Shown: positions 44,428 to 52,742, counted from the stretch's first letter. The stretch is 64,000 bases of DNA from Phyllobacterium sp. 21LDTY02-6 (GCF_023554255.2 NZ_JAMJWD020000006.1:62001-126000), one strand, 5' to 3'. Notes: generated by a model not told the origin, from the sequence alone. Numbers and translations are program-made.

Positions 44428-45738
44428 TTATACGGCCTGCGCCCGCCCGTAAGACAGCTCGGGCCCTGGCCGCAGGACAGCCTGCTCCTGCGATCGCAGG
44501 CGAGACTTGTAAAGCGCGATGAATTCGTCCCGCCATGAGCCCGGCGTGTTGGACAGGCGCGGCGACACATCGAAGGCCAGATGGCTCATGCGCTCGACCG
44601 TCGCATCGTCGTCCATCTTCGCGAACGCGGCCGCCAGGCTGTCGACGTCCGTCCGTTCCGCCACGATCCCGCATCCAAGCTGCCTCGCCTCCTGAGCAAT
44701 GAAGGCCGATTTGAACGCGACGACAGGCACGCCGCTTTGCAGGCTCTCATGCGCCACCAGGCCGAACGGCTCCGGCAGGCGGCTTGGCATCACCACGAAG
44801 CGCGCCTGCTGCAAGAGTTCGGCAATCTCCTCATGGCTCCGCCAGCCCTCCCAGACAATTTCCGGATAGCGCTGAAGCAGTTCCTCCCGGAAAGCGCCAT
44901 CGCCGATGACGCGCAGCTTCCTGTTGACGCGTCTCGCCGCCTCGGCCGCGATATCCACGCCCTTCTCGAATTCCACCCTGCCGATAATGAAGATGTCGTC
45001 ATTGGTTTCCGCCGGGATCCGCCGGCGGGCAAAGGGACGAACCGGATTGAGAACCGTCCTGATCCGCTCCTGTGGAATGCCGCCGCGCTCGAGCCATGGG
45101 TTCATCAGCGGATGGATCGATGCGATCGTGCATTCGGAATCGGCAAGCTGCAGCAACCGCGTCCGCAGCCATGAACGGCCGAAACGCCAGACCTTGTCGG
45201 CATATCGCCGCTTGTCGCAATGCGAAGCGAGGCACTGGCGGCTGAGCGGCGTCAGCTCGCATACGGTCGACTGGTTGAAATTGGCATAGCTGCCATTCGG
45301 GCAGACCAGGGTAAAATCATGGGCCGAGATGACCAGCCGGTGATGCACGGGCCGCAGCGCCGAGAAGATCGATGGCGATAATATCTGCGCCCAGGCATGC
45401 ACGTGGTAGATCGTGCCGGGCGTGTCGTGCTGCGCGATATATTCGCGTATCCGGCGGTGGGCCAGCCGGTTATAGGCGCCTTCGACAATCCGCCTGTGCA
45501 ATGGCAGCTTCAGGAGCGGCGCGCTGCCGATACCGGATACCTCGATCCCGTCCGAGGACAGCGCAGGATTGGATCCGGCGTCGCCGCTGAGGAAGGTGAC
45601 GGGTATCCCGGCCTCGCGCAGGAGTCGGGCCGATAGCAGCGCCAGAACGGCAGCTCCGCCGCTCGCTATTGCCTCGTCATTGATGACAACCACTCGTTCG
45701 AGCGGCACTAAAGCGTTTTCAGCTGGGCTGGACGACAT
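44428..45738 (-). CDS. Glycosyltransferase family 4
   Basis: A 436-aa GT-B glycosyltransferase. The C-terminal donor domain has IFIIGRVEFEKGVDIAAEAARR (GT4 opening), LRVIGDGAFREEL, and the retaining GT4 motif VVMPSRLPEPFGLVAHESLQSGVPVVA with the EPFGLVxxE element. The N-terminal half contains HVHAWAQILSP and LVISAHDFTLVCPNG. It adds a sugar to the lipid-linked repeat unit. The start at 45738 (MSSSPAENAL) overlaps the preceding glycosyltransferase by 20 bases and has GGAG upstream. Confidence 0.88.
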   Translation of the reverse strand: MSSSPAENALVPLERVVVINDEAIASGGAAVLALLSARLLREAGIPVTFLSGDAGSNPALSSDGIEVSGIGSAPLLKLPLHRRIVEGAYNRLAHRRIREYIAQHDTPGTIYHVHAWAQILSPSIFSALRPVHHRLVISAHDFTLVCPNGSYANFNQSTVCELTPLSRQCLASHCDKRRYADKVWRFGRSWLRTRLLQLADSECTIASIHPLMNPWLERGGIPQERIRTVLNPVRPFARRRIPAETNDDIFIIGRVEFEKGVDIAAEAARRVNRKLRVIGDGAFREELLQRYPEIVWEGWRSHEEIAELLQQARFVVMPSRLPEPFGLVAHESLQSGVPVVAFKSAFIAQEARQLGCGIVAERTDVDSLAAAFAKMDDDATVERMSHLAFDVSPRLSNTPGSWRDEFIALYKSRLRSQEQAVLRPGPELSYGRAQAV

Positions 45739-46942
45739 CGGCCGGTCTCCGCGTCTTCGGACTGCGCGCAAGAACGAGTGCGCCCGGCTTCGGCCAGCCC
45801 TCCGGGATCGCCGGCGGCACGTTGACCGGAGACAGGCCGGCGGCGACGGCGCTGCGTTTCGCAAGCTCTTCCTGCACCAGCATCTTGATCTTCTTCTTGA
45901 AATTGTCCTTGCTGAAGTTGAGTGCGTGCGCCCGGATCGCCTTCGGCTCGAAACCGGCCTCGGCCGCCTCGAACTTCGCCACGCTTTCGATCAGGCACTC
46001 GACGCTCTGCTCGGCGAAGAGCATGCCGGACAGGCCCTCGACGACCGTATCCATCGCGCCGCCGCGACCATAGGCGAGAACCGGCCGGCCGCTGGCCATG
46101 ACCTCCACCGGAACGATGCCGAAATCCTCCTCGCCCGGAAATATCAACGCCTTGCATTGCGCCATGTGCTTCTTCAGCGACGCGAAGGGCTGATGGTCGA
46201 GAAATTTTATCGTCGGACCGGCGCGGCGCTTGAGGTCTTCCATCTCTTCGCCGGTGCCGATGACGACGAGGTTCTTCTGCATCCTGGTGAAGGCATCGAC
46301 CGCGATGTCCACGCGCTTATATCCGACCAGCTGCCCGGCACAGAGGTAGAAGTCGCCGATATCGTCCGCGATGGCGAAATCATCCACCGAAACCGGCGGA
46401 TGGATGACAGTCGCGTCCCGGCGGTAATATTTCTCGACGCGATTGGCGATGTGACGCGAATTGGCGACGAAGCGATCTACCCGGGCGCTCGTCGAGACAT
46501 CCCATTGCCGCAACCGGGACGCGATGACCGGCATGAGCAGCCGTTTCAAGAAGCCCGCATTGGCGTGATAGAAGAAATAATGATCCCAGATATAGCGCAT
46601 GGGCGAATGGCAGTAGCAGACATGCAGCGCGTCGGGCTTCGGGATGATTCCCTTCGCCGGGCCGGATTCGCTCGAGATCACCAGATCGTAATCGGTGATA
46701 TCCATGCTTTCGAGCGCCAACGGCATGAGCGGAAGCATCAGCTGGTAGTATTTCTTCACGCCGGGGATTTTCTGGAGGAACGACGTCTTGATCGTATGGT
46801 TCTTCAGCCGTCCCTTGATCGCATCCGGGTCGTAGACCAGGGTGAAGATATCGGCTTCCGGATAAAGCTCGCTCAGCGCTTCAAGCACCTTTTCACCGCC
46901 GCGCATCGACAGCAGCCAATAATGAACGATTGCAACTTTCAC
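45719..46942 (-). CDS. Glycosyltransferase family 4 (mannosyltransferase-like)
   Basis: A 407-aa GT-B enzyme starting VKVAIVHYWLLSMRGGEKVLEAL (the GGEKV element is typical of GT4 mannosyltransferases such as WcaI/WbaZ-like). The donor domain has LCAGQLVGYKRVDIAVDAF, LVVIGTGEEMEDLKR and FPGEEDFGIVPVEVMASGRPVLAYGRGG, with E-x7-E. The GTG start has AAGGGG upstream. First gene of a two-gene operon. The sugar specificity is inferred from motif resemblance only. Confidence 0.9.
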   Translation of the reverse strand: MKVAIVHYWLLSMRGGEKVLEALSELYPEADIFTLVYDPDAIKGRLKNHTIKTSFLQKIPGVKKYYQLMLPLMPLALESMDITDYDLVISSESGPAKGIIPKPDALHVCYCHSPMRYIWDHYFFYHANAGFLKRLLMPVIASRLRQWDVSTSARVDRFVANSRHIANRVEKYYRRDATVIHPPVSVDDFAIADDIGDFYLCAGQLVGYKRVDIAVDAFTRMQKNLVVIGTGEEMEDLKRRAGPTIKFLDHQPFASLKKHMAQCKALIFPGEEDFGIVPVEVMASGRPVLAYGRGGAMDTVVEGLSGMLFAEQSVECLIESVAKFEAAEAGFEPKAIRAHALNFSKDNFKKKIKMLVQEELAKRSAVAAGLSPVNVPPAIPEGWPKPGALVLARSPKTRRPADVVQPS

Positions 46943-47293
46943 AAAACTGCCCCTTGCCCAAAGTCCGTCGCACGCTTGCAGACAAGCGCGTCCGTTCAGG
47001 TTCTAGATTATTGTAATTGGTTGGATGGACGTCCGAGACGCGGTGCTACGCCGAAACCCTACATTCAATCACTTTAGAGTTCCGGCGTAGGTCCCCCACC
47101 GACTGCTGCCCGCTTGCTCCCACACACGCTTGATTAATTTTGTTTTTCATGCGTTTAAACTTGCGACCACGTGATGAAGCTAAGGCGCTACCCGTTACGC
47201 GAGCGTGACTCGTCAGTATCTTTTTCGACAATTTTAGACAAATTCCGTAATCAATATGATTATAGATAGAACTGATTGTGCGCTGCAGCAGTA
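46943..47293. promoter_or_regulatory. Intergenic region downstream of tfuA and upstream of the GT4 operon
   Basis: 351 bases without a convincing gene. It contains TAATCAATATGATTA (47248-47262), an inverted repeat with the same core as the palindrome at 41108-41126 (13 of 15 bases identical). It lies about 300 bases upstream of the GT4 start and just beyond the tfuA stop. No hairpin with a U-run was found after tfuA. Confidence 0.5.
47248..47262. promoter_or_regulatory. Second copy of the TAATCAATNNGATTA motif
   Basis: TAATC, AATAT, GATTA with dyad symmetry. It differs from the 41111-41125 core only in the two central bases. The shared core in two EPS promoter regions suggests a common regulator; this is inference. 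Confidence 0.45.
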
Positions 47294-48034
47294 CTAGTTC
47301 TTTAGTTTCGCCCATTGCACCGTTTCATTGAATGTCCACCCGGAAAAGGCAGATGAAACCTGCGGCGACGGTGCTTTCAACTCTCGCCCGAGCAGGATTT
47401 GAAGTAGAATCTCGGCATCCTCCCGCTTGATATGGCGCCAGGCTGCTGCGAGCTTGACGGCGGAGCCGGGCACCACGGCATCCGCACATGCGAAGATGCG
47501 CTTTCGCGTCCGATCCTTGAAGAAAACGCCATTGCAGGCGTCCCTGATTGCGCCTGCTTCGTCCAGCGTGATGGAACCGGCTTCCATCGCACGCTCCAGC
47601 GTCGCATCCACGGTCACCATCGCCTCGCTGAAGGCCACATAGCCGAACTCGGCCGGAGCGTGGATCTGCGCGACGGCCGCATCGTCCTCAAGTCCGCCGA
47701 AAGCATATCTTTCGAACACCTGGCCGAGGCCGATCATGCCGAATGGGTGGCATTCCGCCGCCCGCAGCGCCCCCATGCTGGCGGCTCCGTAGACGACGAC
47801 GCCGCGCGAGAGCGCGTAGAGAATCTCCTTGTGCCAGACCGCCGCCACGTCCTCGAACCGGCCATCGACGAGACCGATCCGGCGAAACCCCTGCTGCACC
47901 GCCCGCGTGATGTCACCGCATCTGGCCGGGCCGCGGCAGGTCAGATCATGCTCCGGCACCAGCCGGTCCTTGCCGCCTTCCAGCGGAACATAAGGCGTTC
48001 CCGACAGGCTTGGACCGGCAAACAATATCTTCAT
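47294..48034 (-). CDS. tfuA: TfuA domain protein, partner of YcaO
   Basis: A 246-aa TfuA-like protein. The family core is IGLVDGRFEDVAAVWHKEILYAL (about 54-75) followed by GAASMGALRAAEC (83-95) and YGFGMIGLGQVFERY-like sequence. TfuA was named from the trifolitoxin genes; in TfuA-YcaO pairs it is thought to deliver sulfide or act as a hydrolase supporting thioamide formation. It starts nine bases after the ycaO stop with TAGGAG upstream, so the two are co-translated. It is the last gene of the RiPP-like cassette. Confidence 0.92.
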   Translation of the reverse strand: MKILFAGPSLSGTPYVPLEGGKDRLVPEHDLTCRGPARCGDITRAVQQGFRRIGLVDGRFEDVAAVWHKEILYALSRGVVVYGAASMGALRAAECHPFGMIGLGQVFERYAFGGLEDDAAVAQIHAPAEFGYVAFSEAMVTVDATLERAMEAGSITLDEAGAIRDACNGVFFKDRTRKRIFACADAVVPGSAVKLAAAWRHIKREDAEILLQILLGRELKAPSPQVSSAFSGWTFNETVQWAKLKN

Positions 48035-48043
48035 CGCCCGCTC

Positions 48044-49300
48044 CTAATGCCGCAGCAGGGCGGTGAGCGCCCTTCCGCCAAAGCGATGCTTGCGCATGCC
48101 GACCGGGCTTTCCAGTTCGTTCACCAGCACCCGGCAGACGGAGATGCCGAACTCCTCGCCGCCGAGCGGCACGACGACAACGCTGCCGATCCCGCTGGCC
48201 CGCAATGGCGCCAGATAGGATTCGAGCCGCGCCTTGTCCTGCGGCATCGCGTCGGCAAAAGCGAAATCCGCCAGTGGCGCAGCATTGATGTAGACGGCAA
48301 GATCCGGTGCCAGCCGCTGCGCATATTCGGCGGGGTCGAAATCGTCCCGGGCGCCGGAAATATTGGTGATGCGCGTCTGCGCAGCTTCGGTGATCGCCCG
48401 CATCGCCGCAACCGTCGGCGAAAGATGACAGCCATAGCCAGCTGCCAGATCGAAATGCAGGTAGGATTCGTGGCGCGTCCGCGGAGAGATGGTAGCCATG
48501 AACACGGGCAGCCCGATATCGGAGCTGATATCGAAAAGCCTCAGTTCGAACCCGGCGGTCTTGATGCTGTGCGCCAGCCCGTCGATGCCCTCATGCCTGA
48601 GGGCAGCCGGATCGACACAATTCGCCTCGACCGCCGCATCCTTCCTGAAGCGCCAGAGTTCGATCGCGTCACGCTCCACGCGCTCGCAAAGCCCATGAAT
48701 GACAGCCTCCAGCAGGCAATTGCCCGAGGCCAGCCCATCCGTCGATTGGGTATAATGAAACGCCCGCCGGGCAGTGGTGAAATCGAGCGTGACCAGTTCG
48801 TGCGGAACCATGACCGGCGATTGCTTGATGAGATCATGGCCCTGCAGCCATTCCACCGGCTCGTCCATCGCCGGCTCGTCAGCATCGCGCATCAGCAACA
48901 TGCGCCCGTCGAAGACCGCGTTCCCCTGCTCGATCAGTTCCCGCCGCGAAGCTGTCAGACGTGGCAGGCCGATATTCTCGGCAATGGCGATCTCCGCCGC
49001 TTCCATGACAGCCGATGCCTGGGCATGAGCGGCGCTCATCCCCTTGCCCTGGCTCACGGCCAGCGTCCGGCTGTTTGGCCGGACAGCCATCCAGACGGGA
49101 ATTCCTATACGGTCGAGCCCCGTCATGTCGGCAATGCGGACAATGCCGAGCCGCGGGAAATGCGGGCGCAAGCGCTCCACGAGCGTTGCAGCGTTTTGAA
49201 GCCGGGCAGAGGAAAGACTGTCGGAGCGAGCAGCGGCCACAAGCCTCGCCTCATCGCCGGCCAGCCGTGCCATTATCGACGTCACGTCCAGGGGTTTCAT
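48044..49300 (-). CDS. ycaO: YcaO ATP-dependent peptide-backbone modifying enzyme
   Basis: A 418-aa YcaO protein with all three ATP-binding elements: SQGKGMSAAHAQASAVMEAAE (83-103), GLASGNCLLEAVIHGLCERVERD (189-211) and AGYGCHLSPTVAAMRAITEAAQTR (287-310). It lacks the proline-rich C-terminus of azoline cyclodehydratases (ends ALTALLRH) and no E1-like partner is near, pointing to the TfuA-associated (thioamide-type) class. YcaO enzymes phosphorylate a peptide amide oxygen to allow backbone chemistry. The ribosome-binding site is weak, fitting lower enzyme output than the upstream small-protein genes. Confidence 0.93.
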   Translation of the reverse strand: MKPLDVTSIMARLAGDEARLVAAARSDSLSSARLQNAATLVERLRPHFPRLGIVRIADMTGLDRIGIPVWMAVRPNSRTLAVSQGKGMSAAHAQASAVMEAAEIAIAENIGLPRLTASRRELIEQGNAVFDGRMLLMRDADEPAMDEPVEWLQGHDLIKQSPVMVPHELVTLDFTTARRAFHYTQSTDGLASGNCLLEAVIHGLCERVERDAIELWRFRKDAAVEANCVDPAALRHEGIDGLAHSIKTAGFELRLFDISSDIGLPVFMATISPRTRHESYLHFDLAAGYGCHLSPTVAAMRAITEAAQTRITNISGARDDFDPAEYAQRLAPDLAVYINAAPLADFAFADAMPQDKARLESYLAPLRASGIGSVVVVPLGGEEFGISVCRVLVNELESPVGMRKHRFGGRALTALLRH

Positions 49301-49340
49301 GAATTGTCCACGAGGGCGTGTCCCATGCCGCCATAAGGAT

Positions 49341-49373
49341 GTTCCGCCGGGACCATTCCGGCCCCGGCGGAAC
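49341..49373 (-). other. 11-bp GC-rich hairpin between small-protein gene and ycaO
   Basis: GTTCCGCCGGG (49341-49351) pairs exactly with CCCGGCGGAAC (49363-49373) around an 11-base loop. It lies eight bases after the 74-aa gene's stop on the minus strand and no U-run follows. It probably stabilises the precursor-like mRNA 3' end or attenuates readthrough to ycaO, a common layout in RiPP operons where peptide must exceed enzyme. Confidence 0.75.
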
Positions 49374-49380
49374 CTGTCCC

Positions 49381-49605
49381 TTAGCAGGGGCTTGCGGAAT
49401 AGGCGCGATCCGAAGCGTCACTGCGGCAAACGCCCGACATTACTGTCGACCGGTCGCGATTATCCATTCTTTTCAGAAATTCTGCGCCTGCGTTGCCCAT
49501 GGAACCAAGGACATCCCTGTCGATCAGCTCAATCGGGCGTTTATGTTCATCCACCAGCCAAAGCTTGTCGGTGGTCATGTCGTCAACAATGTAAAACTTT
49601 CCCAT
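49381..49605 (-). CDS. Candidate RiPP precursor/partner, 74 aa, Cys-containing tail
   Basis: A 74-aa protein starting MGKFYIVDDMTTDKLWLVDE. The ATG at 49605 has AAAGG upstream; the longer form from 49635 is less likely. It shares the pattern M-x-K-...-D-x-(x)D-x-LWLVD with the 80-aa protein encoded upstream, showing common ancestry. The tail is Ser/Asp/Arg-rich with two cysteines (C60 and C74, ending SASPC), plausible targets for modification. It lies directly upstream of ycaO and tfuA. It does not match a precursor family I know. Confidence 0.72.
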   Translation of the reverse strand: MGKFYIVDDMTTDKLWLVDEHKRPIELIDRDVLGSMGNAGAEFLKRMDNRDRSTVMSGVCRSDASDRAYSASPC

Positions 49606-49609
49606 GACT

Positions 49610-49648
49610 ATAACCTTTCCAAGTAAAGAGCTCACAAGGAGAGGTTAT
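49610..49648 (-). promoter_or_regulatory. Possible stem covering the 74-aa gene's ribosome-binding site
   Basis: ATAACCT (49610-49616) pairs with AGGTTAT (49642-49648), seven bases with a 25-base loop. On the minus strand the downstream arm (49616-49610) contains the AGG of the AAAGGTTATAGTC-ATG start region, so pairing could mask initiation. Translation from the upstream gene would open it. A chance pairing is possible. Confidence 0.3.
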
Positions 49649-49710
49649 TCTGATTCGTGCGGACGTCAATGGGTGGAGCAACTGCAGTAAAGTTCCCGCC
49701 GTTTCTCCAC

Positions 49711-49953
49711 TTAATTTTCGTTATTCTCGCTGTACGACTTGGTCGCAAGTTCCGCGCGCGCATCGCCGGAGATGGCCACGCTGACGCCCCTTATGAGCGA
49801 CATGCCATTTCGCCTTGCGCGATCGACCAGTTTCAACACGTCGGAGCTGAAAGGGCTTGCCAGCAGCTCTTCGCTGATCGGCACGACCGAGCCCGCTTCG
49901 ACATCCACCAGCCAAAGATCGCTGGCGTCCCCCAGAAGAAAATACTTTGCCAT
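49711..49953 (-). CDS. Candidate RiPP precursor/partner paralogue, 80 aa, no Cys
   Basis: An 80-aa protein starting MAKYFLLGDASDLWLVDVEA, clearly related to the 74-aa protein in its first 35 residues (K at 3, D at 9, LWLVD, then a Leu-rich helix). The rest (LVDRARRNGMSLIRGVSVAISGD) is basic then Asn/Ser-rich at the end. It contains no cysteine, so if it is a YcaO substrate the chemistry would be on backbone amides or Ser/Thr. It starts 27 bases after the regulator gene stop. Alternatively both small proteins are accessory factors and not substrates. Confidence 0.72.
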   Translation of the reverse strand: MAKYFLLGDASDLWLVDVEAGSVVPISEELLASPFSSDVLKLVDRARRNGMSLIRGVSVAISGDARAELATKSYSENNEN

Positions 49954-49980
49954 TCCTGCCCCGATTTCGTCGCGAACCGT

Positions 49981-51975
49981 TTAATGGAAGCCCGCTTCGC
50001 GCAGCGAGACCTCATATTTCTGCCGCTGTTCCGGCACCCTCAGGCACATGCTCTTGGTCCAGTCGCTGATCTTGAACCCCGGATTGTCCTCCAGCGAGTA
50101 GGCGCGGAATCTCGCCGCTTCGTCACGCTCTCCGAGCATGGCCCAGCAGGCTGCTATCAATCGTGCGGCCGCCCGCGGGTTTTGCATCCTGTTCGTATAG
50201 GCGATGGCATCTTCGTGCCGGTCGAGCGCATGCAATGCACCGGCGCCGACCCAGTAATAATAATCCGGCGCAAGCGGATTGTGCGCGATCGCCACCTCGA
50301 TCTTCTCGACCGCCTGTTCGAGCCAGCCATAATGCGTCAATGCGTCGGCATAGTCGGCCAGCAGGTCGGCATGTTGGGGATTGATCGACTCGCCCTGATC
50401 GAAATATTCGAGGCTGTCGTCATACTTGCCGAGATACATGCTGATCGTGCCGAGTTCGCGCAATGGCCGCTCGTCATTCGGATCGGTCGGCGCCGCGCGC
50501 TTGGCGATCTGCTCGCCTTCGATGAGAATGTCCTTGTCGCTGCGGGCCTGCATCAGCCACTCTTTCTGCATCGTCCGGGCAATGCCGCTCAGCGCGGGTA
50601 CGAAGTCCTCGGAAGCGACGAGGGCATTCTTGAACGACTGGCGCGCCTGGCGAAGCTTGACCAGGTCGAACTTGTCGAGATCGCGCTTGCCGGTGAGATA
50701 CCAGTAGTAGGCGTTGGGGTCCTGGTACAGCGTATTGTAGCGGTCCAGCTCGGTCTTCTCTATGATCGAGACCACCGACAGGATGATGCGTATCGACAAT
50801 TGCCGGTATTGCTGCTCCGGCAGAACATAGTCGAAGCGCTGCTTCTCGGCCCAGACGATCTGCTGCGTTGCCACGTCGATCAGCTTCACCGACAGGAAAC
50901 AGGTGCCGTCGCGGCGCATGATCTTGCTGTCGATCGCATAATTCACACCGAACTGCGTGCCGAGATGCTCGAAACTTTCGACCGGCGAGTCGACGACGAT
51001 CCGCCGCGACGTATAGGGGGCGACGACCGAAACCGTGCGCAGCCGGCAAAGGCCGATCGTAATGTCGTCGATCAGCGATGCGGCAAGCTGTTCTATCGGA
51101 TCATCGGCATTGTGCGGCATATAGAGCATGATGATGCGCGGCAGCCCGACGCGCTCATTCTGCTCGATCACGCTCGACGCCTGCAGCCCGCGCGGCAGTT
51201 CAATACCGGTGAAGGTGCCGACGGCGCGCCCTTCATTCGGAAGCTGCTTCGGCAACAGTCTCTGGTAGAGTTCGACGGTTTCCGTCTCGGGCTCGACATC
51301 CAGATCGTCGCGCAATTTCTTTGCACATTCGCGGAAAGTCCGCTCGACCTTCGTTATCTGCCCCAGTTGCGAGGCCGTGGCCATCAGCACCCGGTAGGCA
51401 ACTTCCTGATAGGGATCGATCTCGATCAACTTGCAGGCGCAGATGCGCTTTTCGTCGACGCTCACGCCGATCGGCCGGTTCACGACGCTCAGCAATATGT
51501 TGATCGTCTCGTCCCTGAGCTTTGCCCGCTGGACATCGAGCCATTCATCGAAATCGGCGCTCTGCGATTCATGCTGCATGAGCAGATCGCCATTGTAGAT
51601 ATCGGCGATCCGCAGGACGGATTCGATGTCGTCCCGGCATTTGCAGTTCAGATAGTCCAGCAGATCGATTTCGAGGAGCTGCGAGCGCACCTGTTCCAGA
51701 TCCAGATAGACATAGGTCGCGTCGCTCTGGATGAGGTTCAAACCATATTGGTCCTGGAACTTGCGTATGCGCGCCAGACATTGACGCAGGTTCATGGAAG
51801 CATGGGCCTGGTCGGTGTCAGACCACAGAATCTGGGATAGTTTGCTGCGGGAAACGGAATAACTTCCCGATTCGAGGAAGAGGTAAACAACAATTCTTAG
51901 AAAATTGGCAGGCACGCGCGGAACGAGCTGCCCACCCAGGCCAACAGTTGCCTCTCCAAAAACTGCCATTTTCAT
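49981..51975 (-). CDS. SARP/BTAD transcriptional activator with TolB-like and TPR domains
   Basis: A 664-aa regulator, first gene of the cassette. The N-terminal winged helix (about 1-95) includes SRSKLSQILWSDTDQAHASMNLRQCLARIRK, a SARP/OmpR-like DNA-binding form, followed by a BTAD domain (about 100-245, LDLEQVRSQLLEIDLLDYL and YRVLMATASQLG). Next comes a TolB-like region (about 275-390, LGTQFGVNYAIDSKI, VKLIDVATQQIVWAEKQ) and C-terminal TPR repeats (about 430-620). This combination is common as a sensor-activator. It likely controls the peptides, ycaO and tfuA encoded downstream. Confidence 0.87.
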   Translation of the reverse strand: MKMAVFGEATVGLGGQLVPRVPANFLRIVVYLFLESGSYSVSRSKLSQILWSDTDQAHASMNLRQCLARIRKFQDQYGLNLIQSDATYVYLDLEQVRSQLLEIDLLDYLNCKCRDDIESVLRIADIYNGDLLMQHESQSADFDEWLDVQRAKLRDETINILLSVVNRPIGVSVDEKRICACKLIEIDPYQEVAYRVLMATASQLGQITKVERTFRECAKKLRDDLDVEPETETVELYQRLLPKQLPNEGRAVGTFTGIELPRGLQASSVIEQNERVGLPRIIMLYMPHNADDPIEQLAASLIDDITIGLCRLRTVSVVAPYTSRRIVVDSPVESFEHLGTQFGVNYAIDSKIMRRDGTCFLSVKLIDVATQQIVWAEKQRFDYVLPEQQYRQLSIRIILSVVSIIEKTELDRYNTLYQDPNAYYWYLTGKRDLDKFDLVKLRQARQSFKNALVASEDFVPALSGIARTMQKEWLMQARSDKDILIEGEQIAKRAAPTDPNDERPLRELGTISMYLGKYDDSLEYFDQGESINPQHADLLADYADALTHYGWLEQAVEKIEVAIAHNPLAPDYYYWVGAGALHALDRHEDAIAYTNRMQNPRAAARLIAACWAMLGERDEAARFRAYSLEDNPGFKISDWTKSMCLRVPEQRQKYEVSLREAGFH

Positions 51976-52288
51976 TGAGCACGACCTTGCATATCAGATG
52001 ATTCAATAGGTTAAGGTGTATTCCAAATGCCATTTCCCGTCAGTTTGTTTAAACTCTACTATAGGTTTCAATAGTTCTCTATACCCGCGATGATCCGAAA
52101 CGCTAATAAATATGATCTATCGCGGTGCTCATGTCTGCCGGCCGGCCGGTATTGTGCTCCGGAAGGACATTACAGTGCGATTTTCATCCGTGCCGGGGCC
52201 AATCGGGAGGGCCGCGGGCCAGTTCAGGCGAACAATATTCGTTCGTTAAACTTGTCGACAAAGTATTGCTGGTGCGACCGGCGGCCAA
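51976..52288. promoter_or_regulatory. Promoter region of the YcaO/TfuA cassette
   Basis: A 313-base gap before the regulator. It is AT-rich near the gene (TTGTTTAAACTCTACTATAGG). TAATAAATATGATCT (52104-52118) resembles the TAATCAATNNGATTA motif at 12 of 15 positions but has poor symmetry. No gene found. It probably holds the cassette promoter and autoregulatory sites. Confidence 0.45.
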
Positions 52289-52627
52289 CTAGAGTGCGTG
52301 CCTGCCGCAAAACGACCTTACGCTTATCAATATCTCGCTGACGAACACGATCTGCGCGTCGATGAAGTTTATCCGGCGCTCGCAGTTCTGTATCGACTTG
52401 GCGAAGACATCGAGCTTGGCCTCATAGGGCTGCTGGCTTTCCCCCTCGGGCATGGCTTCGAATACAAGCGCCGCGTCGGCCGAGGCATCCGAATAACGTT
52501 TGCGCAATCCCGCCTTCTCGCGCTGAAGCTCGTCCATCACCTGGCCGAGCGTTGCCTGGATGCGCTGGAACCGCGACAGATCCGCCTCAAGATCACGCGT
52601 TGCGCTTCTCATCTTGAATCCGAACAT
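52289..52627 (-). CDS. Small coiled-coil hypothetical protein
   Basis: A 112-aa protein with a strong ribosome-binding site (GGGGAGAAGG) at the MFGFKMRS start. Most of it is a helical, charged coiled coil (ADLSRFQRIQATLGQVMDELQREKAGLRKRYSDA and VFAKSIQNCERRINFIDAQIVFVSE). It contains cysteines at about 83 and 107. It precedes the RiPP cassette on the same strand but is separated by 313 bases, so it may or may not belong to it. Function unknown. Confidence 0.6.
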   Translation of the reverse strand: MFGFKMRSATRDLEADLSRFQRIQATLGQVMDELQREKAGLRKRYSDASADAALVFEAMPEGESQQPYEAKLDVFAKSIQNCERRINFIDAQIVFVSEILISVRSFCGRHAL

Positions 52628-52742
52628 CGCCCTTCTCCCCTGTCTCAGGCACCGCCTGCGAATCTTCGCGTCGGTTTGAGCTTCAATGCGATTGTCTCAG
52701 ACGGTCTGCATAAGGAAAGTACATAATTAGAGCAGGTAGGGC

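Noticed and set aside
47046-47315. 89-codon frame on the minus strand at the end of tfuA
   Set aside because: Lacks a ribosome-binding site, overlaps the tfuA 3' end and has no recognisable features.
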